Below are positions 35,648-43,668 of a stretch of 64,000 nucleotides of DNA, in pieces. Every line of letters starts with the position of its first letter. The stretch's first letter is position 1. Location of the stretch: the NCBI RefSeq assembly GCF_009184865.1, contig NZ_CP045096.1:3100001-3164000 (forward strand), read 5' to 3'. A program made the translations under genes and the position numbers. Source of the stretch: Streptomyces phaeolivaceus. GTDB lineage: Bacteria; Actinomycetota; Actinomycetes; Streptomycetales; Streptomycetaceae. Under the pieces are notes generated by a model, which was not told the origin of the DNA, did not search any database, and was given only the letters and a program-made list of their open reading frames with translations.

Positions 35648-36717
35648 CGGCGGCGGGAGGAGGCACGGTGGAAGGGCTCGCGATGAAAGCGGTACGGCGC
35701 CTGCGGGCCGGTCTCAGTGGCTGGGGCGGCGTGGGCGCGATGGCGGTCCTCTGCGCACTGACCCTGGTCTTCGCCCTGGTGCTGCCGGTGAAGGGCACCC
35801 GCGGCGAGGGCGCGACGGCCACCGGCGGCCAGGGGACCGCCCGGGGCACCCAGGCTCGGGCGGACAAGTGCGCCACGATGAAGGCCCCGGAGAACCAGAG
35901 TCTGCGGCCCTCCTCCGACGCGTCCGACAAGGCGATCGAGCGCATCGAGAAGAACGACTTCATCACGGTCGGCGTCGACCAGAACAGCTACCGCTGGGGC
36001 TATCGCGACCCGAACAGCACCAACGACGACGCCCAGCTGGAGGGCTTCGACATCGACATCGCGCACCGCATCGCCGAGGAGATACTCGGCGACCGGACGA
36101 AGGTGCGTTTCAAGGCGATTCCGACCAGCCGACGCATCCCCGCGCTCCAGGAGGGGGAGGTCGACATGGTGGTCCGCACGATGACGATCAGTTGCGAGCG
36201 CATGAAGCAGGTCGCCTTCTCCCAGCCGTACTTCGAGACCGGGCAGCAGATCCTGGCCCCCAAGTCGACGACGATCGAGGGCTACGGCAAGACGCTGGCG
36301 GACAAGAAGATCTGCACGGCGGCCACTTCCACGGCACTGTCCACCCTCCAGGACGGCAAGGACACGGGGAAGCTGCCCGACTCCACCGACATCTCCCTGA
36401 CCGTCCCCAACCAACTCGACTGCCTGGTACGGCTCCAGCTCGGCCAGGTCGACGCCGTGGTCACCGACGGCGCCCTCGCCGCGAGCCAGGCGGCGCAGGA
36501 TCCGACCGTGAAGCTGGTGGGCGAGCCGTTCACCACCGAGTACTACGGCGTGGCGATGAACAAGGACGCGACGGATCTGGTACGCCGGGTCAACCAGGTG
36601 CTGGTGGACTATCTCAAGGACGGCTGGAAGACCTCGTACGACACCTGGCTGTCCGGGACGCTCGGCAACGACTCGGCGAACTCCCGGCCGCCTTCCCCAC
36701 AGCAGTACAGCGACTGA
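35644..36717 (+). CDS. glnH: GlnH-like amino-acid-binding protein, membrane anchored
   Basis: A 357-aa family 3 solute-binding protein. GTG start overlaps the glnX stop (GTGA). One hydrophobic segment at about 28-49 anchors it; there is no lipobox Cys, unlike mycobacterial GlnH. The binding domain (about 95-340) has ITVGVDQNSYRWGYRDP, LEGFDIDIAHRIAEEILG, VDMVVRTMTISCERMKQVAF and SQPYFETGQQIL, typical of glutamate/aspartate/glutamine binders. No permease or ATPase is adjacent, so it is a sensor rather than an importer component. Presumed to present ligand occupancy to the GlnX-like protein. Confidence 0.85.
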   Translation: MTAAGGGTVEGLAMKAVRRLRAGLSGWGGVGAMAVLCALTLVFALVLPVKGTRGEGATATGGQGTARGTQARADKCATMKAPENQSLRPSSDASDKAIERIEKNDFITVGVDQNSYRWGYRDPNSTNDDAQLEGFDIDIAHRIAEEILGDRTKVRFKAIPTSRRIPALQEGEVDMVVRTMTISCERMKQVAFSQPYFETGQQILAPKSTTIEGYGKTLADKKICTAATSTALSTLQDGKDTGKLPDSTDISLTVPNQLDCLVRLQLGQVDAVVTDGALAASQAAQDPTVKLVGEPFTTEYYGVAMNKDATDLVRRVNQVLVDYLKDGWKTSYDTWLSGTLGNDSANSRPPSPQQYSD

Positions 36718-36758
36718 CGTACAGGACCGACGTACCAGGACCAGACGTACAAGGACCG
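36717..36758. repeat. three short direct repeats after glnH
   Basis: GACGTACAGGACC, GACGTACCAGGACCA and GACGTACAAGGACC follow one another between the glnH stop and the next gene. Confidence 0.75.
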
Positions 36759-36798
36759 CTTTCCACAGACGGACACCGACAGCAGCGAGAGGTGATCG

Positions 36799-38124
36799 AT
36801 GGGCGTCGCGGGATCCACGGGGCCGGTGATGGACCGGGACGATGTGGACCGTGCGCTCGCGCGGCTCGGCGCGGAGCACGAGGCCATCGAGACCTCGCTG
36901 CTCGCCCTCCAGGACCACGCGGGCCGCAGGCTGCTCGAAGGCGCCGCGCTGACCGGCGTCACCAAGGAGCGCTGGACGTCCGCGGACGCCTCGATCACGT
37001 TGCTGTGGGCGTACTTCGACGCGTACACGGACGCGCTGCGCTCCGCCCGGGAGATCCGTTCGCGGCGCCGCTGGTCCAGCCGTGAGGACCTGGTGGAGCT
37101 GACCGAGCTGCTGCGCGGCGAGGCCGTCACGGTGGCCGGCTCCGCGACGGCGATGGCCAACGCGCCGACGCTCCAAGGCGGGAGTCGGCTCAGCGAACAG
37201 TTCTCGCTGGTCAGCCTCGTGGACCGGATGAACGACCTGTACGCGTCCTCGCTGGACATGGTGGTGGCCGCCGACGCGGTGTGGTCCGCGCTGCCCGCGC
37301 GGATCGATTTACTGGCCGCCGAGCTCCAGCGCACCCGCCAGCTCGCGCACTCCGTGGGCGTACGCCCCGGCGAGCACCCGGCCGGCGACGATCTGGAGCG
37401 GATCACCCGCACCCTGACCCGCCTCCGTGAGCAGGTCGTCTCCGACCCGCTGGCCTTCTGGGTCCCGGCACCGGGCAGTTCGGCGCCCGGCGGCGGCCGT
37501 CCGGACACCACGACGTACGACCGCGAGGCGCGCGCCCTGGAGGACGTACGGCGGGAGATCGACGCCGTGCTGACGGTCCGGCAGGACGCCGAGTCGCGGT
37601 TGGTGAAGCTGCGGGACGTGCTCAGCCGCGCGGACCGTACGCTCGCCGAGGCGCGCAGCGCGCGCGGTGAGGTGCTGGCGAAGATCGCCGCGACCGAGGT
37701 GCCCGTGGTGAGCGGCCCGCCGACGGTGCTGCAGGAGCAGTTGGCGATGGCGGCGGAGTACCGCAGACACGCGCAGTGGCACCGGCTGTCCCCTCTGCTG
37801 GAGTCCCTGGAGCAGAAGGCGGACGACGAACTGCTGCGCGCCCGGGAGTCGTTGACGGCGGTGACCGCGCCGCTGGCGGTCCGCGCGGAGCTGCGCGGCC
37901 GGCTCGACGCGTACAAGGCGAAGGTCGCCCGGCACGGCTTCGCGGAGGACTCGCTGCTGGTCGAGCGGTACGACGCGGCGCGCCGCATGCTGTGGAGCGC
38001 CCCCTGCGACCTGCGGGTCGCCGAGATGGCGGTGCTGCGCTACCAGCACGCGGCGGTCGAACTGCTGGGCGGTTCGGTGCCCGCCCCGCGCGCGCCCCAG
38101 GACCGGCGGGAGGAGGAATCGTGA
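36799..38124 (+). CDS. cytosolic coiled-coil protein of the PknG cluster, unknown function
   Basis: A 441-aa soluble, mainly helical protein with no signal peptide or membrane segment. Long charged helices at about 10-60, 85-130 and 255-350 (such as EDVRREIDAVLTVRQDAESR and KLRDVLSRADRTLAEARSA) suggest a coiled coil. The C-terminus (about 360-425) has ELRGRLDAYKAKVARHGFAE. ATG 36799 with GAGAGG 6 nt upstream; its stop overlaps the kinase start (GTGA), so the two are translated together. Likely a scaffold or regulator of the kinase; I recognise no enzymatic motif. Confidence 0.82.
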   Translation: MGVAGSTGPVMDRDDVDRALARLGAEHEAIETSLLALQDHAGRRLLEGAALTGVTKERWTSADASITLLWAYFDAYTDALRSAREIRSRRRWSSREDLVELTELLRGEAVTVAGSATAMANAPTLQGGSRLSEQFSLVSLVDRMNDLYASSLDMVVAADAVWSALPARIDLLAAELQRTRQLAHSVGVRPGEHPAGDDLERITRTLTRLREQVVSDPLAFWVPAPGSSAPGGGRPDTTTYDREARALEDVRREIDAVLTVRQDAESRLVKLRDVLSRADRTLAEARSARGEVLAKIAATEVPVVSGPPTVLQEQLAMAAEYRRHAQWHRLSPLLESLEQKADDELLRARESLTAVTAPLAVRAELRGRLDAYKAKVARHGFAEDSLLVERYDAARRMLWSAPCDLRVAEMAVLRYQHAAVELLGGSVPAPRAPQDRREEES

Positions 38125-40820
38125 GTCAGACCGAGGAGAACCCGACGAGCGAGGAGGCCGCGCGGCAGCCGTGTCAGCGGCCCGGCTGCTCGGGCGGCTA
38201 CGAGGACGTGGGCGGCGGCGAGCTGTACTGCGACGAGTGCGGTCTGGCGCCGGTCGTCTCGGCGAGCGGCATGGTCAACTCGCCGCCCACCGGTATCACC
38301 GGGGGCGGCCGGGGCTCGCGCGGCTCCGGTTCCGGCAGTTCGCGCTCCTCGCGCTCCTCGCGCTCCTCACGGACGTCCGCGCGCTCCTCGCAGTCCCGGC
38401 GCTCGGTCTCGGGCCGTCTCTCGCGGGCCCTGTCGGGCAGGTCGACGGGCCGCTCGGTGTCGGTGCGCAGCTCCGGCAAGACCGCCGGTTCCTCGGGTCG
38501 GGCGCGGCTGGGCGTCGGTCTCGTCCAGGTCCCGGACGTACCGCGCCCGGACCCGCGTTCGATGGTGCTGGAGTCCGCGGAGGTGCCCGAGCGGAAGCGG
38601 TTCTGCTCGCGCTCCGACTGCGGGGCGCCGGTCGGCCGGGCGCGCGGTGAGCGGCCGGGGCGCACGGAGGGCTTCTGCACCAAGTGCGGCCATCCGTACT
38701 CGTTCGTGCCGAAGCTGCACTCGGGCGACATCGTGCGCGGCCAGTACGAGGTCGTGGGCTGTCTCGCGCACGGCGGTCTGGGCTGGATCTATCTGGCCAT
38801 AGACCGGGCGGTGTCGGACCGCTGGGTGGTGCTGAAGGGTCTGCTGGACACCGGCGACCAGGACGCGATGGCCGCCGCGATCTCCGAGCGCCGCTTCCTC
38901 GCCGAGATCGAACACTCCAACATCGTCCGCATCTACAACTTCGTCGAGCACCTCGACCAGCGCACCGGTTCGCTGGACGGGTACATCGTCATGGAGTACG
39001 TCGGCGGAAAGTCGCTGAAGGAGATCGCCAACGGCCGTCGCACGACGGACGGCCGCCGCGATCCGCTCCCGGTCGAGCAGGCGTGCGCGTACGGCATCGA
39101 GGCGCTGGAGGCGCTCGGGCATCTGCACAGCCGCAATCTGCTGTACTGCGACTTCAAGGTCGACAACGCGATCCAGACCGAGGACCAGCTCAAGCTGATC
39201 GACATGGGCGCGGTGCGCAGGATGGACGACGACGAGTCGGCCATCTACGGCACGGTCGGCTACCAGGCGCCCGAAGTCGCCGACGTGGGCCCGTCGGTGG
39301 CCTCCGACCTGTACACGGTCGCCCGGACGCTCGCGGTCCTCACCTTCGACTTCCAGGGGTACACGAACGTCTTCGTGGACTCCCTGCCCGACCCCGACAA
39401 CATCGAGGTCTTCCGCCGGTACGAGTCCTTCTACCGGCTGCTGGTACGTGCCACCGACCCCGACCCGGCCCGCCGGTTCGCCTCCGCGCAGGAGATGTCG
39501 GAGCAGCTGACGGGTGTGCTGCGGGAGGTCGTCTCGCTCCAGACGGGTCGGGCCCGCCCCGCCATGTCGACGATCTTCGGCCCGGAAGTGCGGGTCACGG
39601 ACACGGAGTTGTTCGCGAAGCTGGACGGCGAGGTGTCCCGGCTGGGGACCCGGGTGATTCCGGTGGGGAAGGGGCCGTGGCGAGGCAAGGGGGCGGCCGG
39701 GAACGGGAGTTCGCCCGCCACGCCGGCCGTCGGTAACGGATCTTCGCCGTCCGGTACGCCCGCGCCGCTGACCGGGGGCGCGGCCGTGCCCGCCCGGCTC
39801 ACCCGGGAGCTGGACACCGCCGCCGCGGCTCTCGCGCTGCCCGTCCCGCGCGTGGACCCGGGGGACCCGAACGCCGGGTTCCTGGCGGGGCTCATGACCT
39901 CCGCGCCGACCGAGCTGATCACGGCGCTGCACTCGGCGCCCAGCGGCTCGCTGGAGCTGCGGCTGCGGGAGCTGCGGGCCCGGCTGGAGATGGCCGAGTT
40001 CACCATCGCGCTGGCCACCCTGGACGCCCTGGAGCGGGACCACCCCGACGACTGGCGGGTGGTCTGGTACCGGGGCGTGGCCGCGCTGGCCACCGGCGAC
40101 CACGAGAACGCCGCGCTGTCCTTCGACGCCATCTACGACGCCTTCCCCGGCGAGCCGGCCCCCAAGCTGGCCCTCGGCCTGTGCGCGGAGGTGCTCGGGC
40201 AGCTGGACAACGCCGCCGAGTACTACCGTCTGGTGTGGACGACCGACCCGAGCTTCGTCAGCACCGCGTTCGGGCTGGCCCGGGTGCGGCTGACCGCCGG
40301 GGACCGGCAGAACGCCGTCCAGGTCCTGGAGTCCGTACCTGAGGCGTCCATCCACTACACCGCCGCCCGGGTCGCCGCCGTACGGGCCCGGCTCAGACAC
40401 CGCACGGAGGCGACGCCCGTGCCGTCCGGGGCCGCTCCGTCGGGAACCGTGCCGTCCGGGGCCTCGCCCTCCGCGACCGTGCCGTCCGGGGCCGTCCCGG
40501 ACGCACCGTTCCTGGACGATCTGACCGCTGCCGCCGGGCAGATCGAGGCGCTCGGCGGGTACGGTCTGGACGCGGTGCGCCGTGAGCAGTTGTCCACAGA
40601 GGTCCTTGGCTGCGCCCTGGACTGGGTACTCTCCGGTAGCCAGGGTGCCGCGCCCCCGGCGGCCGAGCGGGTGCTGCTCGGCAGCGCGCTGGACGAGCGT
40701 GGCCTCCGCTTCGGACTGGAGCGGTCGTACCGCACTTTGGCCCGGCTCGCCCAAGGCGGCGAGGAGAGGATCGACCTGGTGGAACGTGCCAACCGTTACC
40801 GCCCCCGGACGTGGGTGTAG
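38121..40820 (+). CDS. pknG: PknG-like serine/threonine protein kinase with zinc ribbons and TPR domain
   Basis: An 899-aa soluble kinase. Order: Zn ribbon 1 (CQRPGCSG and YCDECG, about 15-40), a Ser/Arg repeat region (about 70-135), Zn ribbon 2 (CSRSDCGAPVG and FCTKCGHPY, about 160-195), kinase domain (about 205-460), linkers, then TPR-like helices (about 600-780). Motifs: P-loop LAHGGLGWIYLA, Lys239 (VVLKG), catalytic loop YCDFKVDN with Asp344 and Lys346, metal Asp361 in DMG, and GTVGYQAPE. The HRD motif is replaced, as in PknG of mycobacteria (kinase class without RD-type activation). Near 770-800 are VPSG repeats. PknG adjusts 2-oxoglutarate/glutamate flux by phosphorylating an FHA protein; an FHA protein is encoded downstream here. 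Confidence 0.9.
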   Translation: MSQTEENPTSEEAARQPCQRPGCSGGYEDVGGGELYCDECGLAPVVSASGMVNSPPTGITGGGRGSRGSGSGSSRSSRSSRSSRTSARSSQSRRSVSGRLSRALSGRSTGRSVSVRSSGKTAGSSGRARLGVGLVQVPDVPRPDPRSMVLESAEVPERKRFCSRSDCGAPVGRARGERPGRTEGFCTKCGHPYSFVPKLHSGDIVRGQYEVVGCLAHGGLGWIYLAIDRAVSDRWVVLKGLLDTGDQDAMAAAISERRFLAEIEHSNIVRIYNFVEHLDQRTGSLDGYIVMEYVGGKSLKEIANGRRTTDGRRDPLPVEQACAYGIEALEALGHLHSRNLLYCDFKVDNAIQTEDQLKLIDMGAVRRMDDDESAIYGTVGYQAPEVADVGPSVASDLYTVARTLAVLTFDFQGYTNVFVDSLPDPDNIEVFRRYESFYRLLVRATDPDPARRFASAQEMSEQLTGVLREVVSLQTGRARPAMSTIFGPEVRVTDTELFAKLDGEVSRLGTRVIPVGKGPWRGKGAAGNGSSPATPAVGNGSSPSGTPAPLTGGAAVPARLTRELDTAAAALALPVPRVDPGDPNAGFLAGLMTSAPTELITALHSAPSGSLELRLRELRARLEMAEFTIALATLDALERDHPDDWRVVWYRGVAALATGDHENAALSFDAIYDAFPGEPAPKLALGLCAEVLGQLDNAAEYYRLVWTTDPSFVSTAFGLARVRLTAGDRQNAVQVLESVPEASIHYTAARVAAVRARLRHRTEATPVPSGAAPSGTVPSGASPSATVPSGAVPDAPFLDDLTAAAGQIEALGGYGLDAVRREQLSTEVLGCALDWVLSGSQGAAPPAAERVLLGSALDERGLRFGLERSYRTLARLAQGGEERIDLVERANRYRPRTWV

Positions 40821-40823
40821 TTG

Positions 40824-42140
40824 ATGTCCCAGATGCCCCAGCCGACCGCGCTGACGAAGTGCCCGATCTGCGAGTGGCCCCTCGCCTCGGAGGACCGCTT
40901 CTGCGGTGCGTGCGGCCATGACCTCTCGGCGGTGCCCGCGCCGCCGGAGGACCAGCCGACGATCACCATGAACGGGACGGCGGGCGAGGCGCCCGACGAG
41001 GCCGCGTCCGTGGCCTGGCCCCTCGCCTCCGAGCCCAGCTCCGACACGCCCCCGCCGGTGGTCCGCCCCACCGACATCCCGGGCACCGACTCCGGCGGCG
41101 GCGAACTGCCCGGCGCGGGGCGGGGCGTACGGTTCGACCGGCCCCGCGAGCCCGACGAGTACCCGCTGGCCGCGCCCCTGCCGCCGGACCCGCGCACCGC
41201 CGACCTGGCCACCCCGCCGGCCGGTACGAAGCTGTGCGTGGCCTGCCGCGCGGGCCATGTCGACCGGGACGGCTACTGCGAGAACTGCGGGCACGCCCAG
41301 CCGCGCGAACGCGACCACATGGAACTGGAGTTGGGCGCGGTCGCCGCGGTCAGCGACCGGGGCCTGCGGCACCACCGCAACGAGGACGCGTTCGCGATCT
41401 CCTCGACGGCGCTGCCCGACGGCTCCCCCGCGGTCGTCGCGATCGTCTGCGACGGCGTCTCCTCCGCGACCCGCCCCGACGACGCCTCGCTCGCCGCGGC
41501 CCGCGTCGCCAACGAGACGGTGCTGGACTCCCTGCCGCGCGGCACCCACCCGCAACAGGCCATGCACGACGCGATCATCGCCGCCGCGGGCGCGGTCAAC
41601 GCCCTGGCGGAGGAGCCGGAGACGGCCCAGGAGCACGCCCCGCACCAGAACGCGCCGGCCTGCACCATCGTCGGCTCGATCATCACCCCGAGCCTGCTCG
41701 TGGTCGGCTGGGTCGGCGACAGCCGGGCCTACTGGGTCCCGGTGGACCGCGGCGCGCCCCCGGCCCGGCTCACCGAGGACGACTCGTGGGCGGCACAGAT
41801 GGTGTCCGCGGGACTGATGAACGAGGCCGAGGCGTACGCCGACGAGCGCGCCCACGCGATCACCGGCTGGCTCGGCGCGGACGCGTACGAACTGGAGCCG
41901 CACACCGCTTCCTTCAAGCCGGACCGGCCGGGTGTAGTGGTGGTGTGCACCGACGGACTGTGGAACTACGCGGAGGCCGCCGAGGACATGGCCGAGGCCG
42001 TGCCGCCGGACGCGGCCGGGCGACCGCTGCACTGCGCGCAGGTCCTGGTCGGCCGGGCGCTCGACGGCGGGGGCCACGACAACGTAACAGTGGCCGTCCT
42101 GCCGTTCCCGGCCCCTCCTCAGGGGGCAGGATCGGCCTGA
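40824..42140 (+). CDS. PP2C-family Ser/Thr protein phosphatase with zinc ribbons
   Basis: A 438-aa metal-dependent phosphatase. N-terminal zinc ribbon Cys13/16/27/30 (KCPICEWPL, FCGACGHD), an acidic Pro-rich linker, and a second ribbon near 138-157 (CVACRAG, YCENCGHA). The PP2C domain begins near 172 with SDRGLRHHRNEDAF; VAIVCDGVSS supplies a metal Asp, WVGDSRAYW, VCTDGLWNY and GGHDNVTVAVL complete the set. It reverses kinase action, most likely that of the PknG-like kinase just upstream. ATG at 40824 follows the kinase TAG after 3 nt (a TTG at 40821 is also open). Confidence 0.92.
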   Translation: MSQMPQPTALTKCPICEWPLASEDRFCGACGHDLSAVPAPPEDQPTITMNGTAGEAPDEAASVAWPLASEPSSDTPPPVVRPTDIPGTDSGGGELPGAGRGVRFDRPREPDEYPLAAPLPPDPRTADLATPPAGTKLCVACRAGHVDRDGYCENCGHAQPRERDHMELELGAVAAVSDRGLRHHRNEDAFAISSTALPDGSPAVVAIVCDGVSSATRPDDASLAAARVANETVLDSLPRGTHPQQAMHDAIIAAAGAVNALAEEPETAQEHAPHQNAPACTIVGSIITPSLLVVGWVGDSRAYWVPVDRGAPPARLTEDDSWAAQMVSAGLMNEAEAYADERAHAITGWLGADAYELEPHTASFKPDRPGVVVVCTDGLWNYAEAAEDMAEAVPPDAAGRPLHCAQVLVGRALDGGGHDNVTVAVLPFPAPPQGAGSA

Positions 42141-42249
42141 GCACCCGGCCCACGAGGACCGGAGGGGACCGGTCCGGAACGGGCACGACAGGCATCACCC
42201 CACGTGCCGTGGGGCCAACAGTGGGGCTGCTAGGGGGATCTGAGTAGGC

Positions 42250-43596
42250 ATGGCCAATTTCTCGAAGTCGAACGTGCCGCGGTTCTCGGTCGAGGTGTAC
42301 CAGAACGAGTACCTGCCCGAGGGTGGCCGCGAGGTCAACGCCATCGTGACGGTCAGCGCGACGGGGGGCGGCACCATCGGCAGCGCGGTCGCCGCGCCGC
42401 ACCTCTACTCGCCAGGCCAGGGCCCGTCCGCCGCCGTGGCGCTCATGGTCGACTGCTCGGGGTCGATGGACTACCCGCCGACCAAGATGCGCAACGCCCG
42501 GGACGCCACGGCCGCCGCGATCGACACCCTGCGCGACGGCGTCCACTTCGCGGTGATCGACGGCACCCATGTGGCCCGGGAGGTCTACCCGGGCAACGGC
42601 CGGCTCGCGGTCGCCGACTCCGCCACCCGGGAGCAGGCCAAGCAGGCGCTGCGCAGGCTCAGCGCGGGCGGCGGCACCGCCATCGGCACCTGGCTGAAGC
42701 TCGCGGACCGGCTGCTCGCCTCGGCGGACGTCGCCATCCGCCACGGCATCCTGCTCACCGACGGCCGCAACGAGCACGAGTCGCCCGAGGACTTGAAGGC
42801 CGCGTTGGACGCCTGTGCCGGACGGTTCACGTGTGACGCGCGTGGAGTGGGCACCGACTGGGAGGTGAAGGAGGTCACGGGGATCGCCTCCGCGCTGCTC
42901 GGCACCGCCGACATCGTCGCCGACCCGGCCGCCCTGTCCGCCGACTTCACGCAGATGATGGAGGCGGCCATGGGCAAGGAGGTCGCGGACGTCGCCCTGC
43001 GACTGTGGACCCCGGTCGGTACGCAGATCAAGTTCGTCAAGCAAGTGGCACCCACGGTCGAGCAGTTGACCGACCGTCGCACGGAGGCCGGACCGCGTGC
43101 CGGGGACTACCCGACCGGGTCGTGGGGTGACGAGTCCCGCGACTACCACGTGTGTGTCGAGGTGCCGTCCGCCGACCTCGGCCAGGAGATGCTGGCCGCC
43201 CGTGTCTCCCTGGTGATCCCGCAGCCCGACGGCACCGTCCAGAACCTCGGCGCCCAGGGTCTGGTGAAGGCGGTGTGGACCGACGACATGGTCGCGTCGA
43301 CGTCGATCAACCCCCAGGTCGCGCACTACACGGGCCAGGCCGAACTGGCACAAGTCATCCAGCAGGGTTTGGATGCCCGCAAATCAGGTGATTTCGACGG
43401 GGCAACGGCCAAGCTGGGACGAGCCGTTCAGCTCGCCAGCGCGTCGGGGAACGCGGATACTGCGAAACTGCTTGCGAAGGTGGTGGACGTGGTCGACGCG
43501 GCGACAGGTACTGTGCGACTGAAGGCGAAGGTCACGGAGGCCGACGAGATGACTCTCGAGACCCGGTCCACAAAGACTGTTCGTGTAAAGAAGTAG
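42250..43596 (+). CDS. von Willebrand factor A domain protein
   Basis: A 448-aa cytosolic protein. Residues about 60-235 form a vWA domain with an intact metal-ion-dependent adhesion site: DCSGSM (Asp68, Ser70, Ser72), GGGTAIG (Thr about 142) and LLTDGRNEH (Asp about 176). The rest (about 245-448) includes beta-rich sequence and a helical TPR-like end (LDARKSGDFDGATAKLGRAV). Such cytosolic vWA proteins act as metal-dependent docking factors in phosphosignalling clusters. 109 bp after the phosphatase; same strand and cluster. Confidence 0.88.
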   Translation: MANFSKSNVPRFSVEVYQNEYLPEGGREVNAIVTVSATGGGTIGSAVAAPHLYSPGQGPSAAVALMVDCSGSMDYPPTKMRNARDATAAAIDTLRDGVHFAVIDGTHVAREVYPGNGRLAVADSATREQAKQALRRLSAGGGTAIGTWLKLADRLLASADVAIRHGILLTDGRNEHESPEDLKAALDACAGRFTCDARGVGTDWEVKEVTGIASALLGTADIVADPAALSADFTQMMEAAMGKEVADVALRLWTPVGTQIKFVKQVAPTVEQLTDRRTEAGPRAGDYPTGSWGDESRDYHVCVEVPSADLGQEMLAARVSLVIPQPDGTVQNLGAQGLVKAVWTDDMVASTSINPQVAHYTGQAELAQVIQQGLDARKSGDFDGATAKLGRAVQLASASGNADTAKLLAKVVDVVDAATGTVRLKAKVTEADEMTLETRSTKTVRVKK

Positions 43597-43668
43597 GCAG
43601 ACCACACCGGCCCGTCGCGGCCACAGGAACCGGCCGTGAGGCCGGAAAGGAGAGGGGGAAGCGCCGAC

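Noticed and set aside
38367..42077. 1236-codon open frame on the minus strand opposite pknG and the phosphatase
   Set aside because: Shadow ORF from third-position G+C bias; the plus strand encodes complete recognised domains over the whole span.
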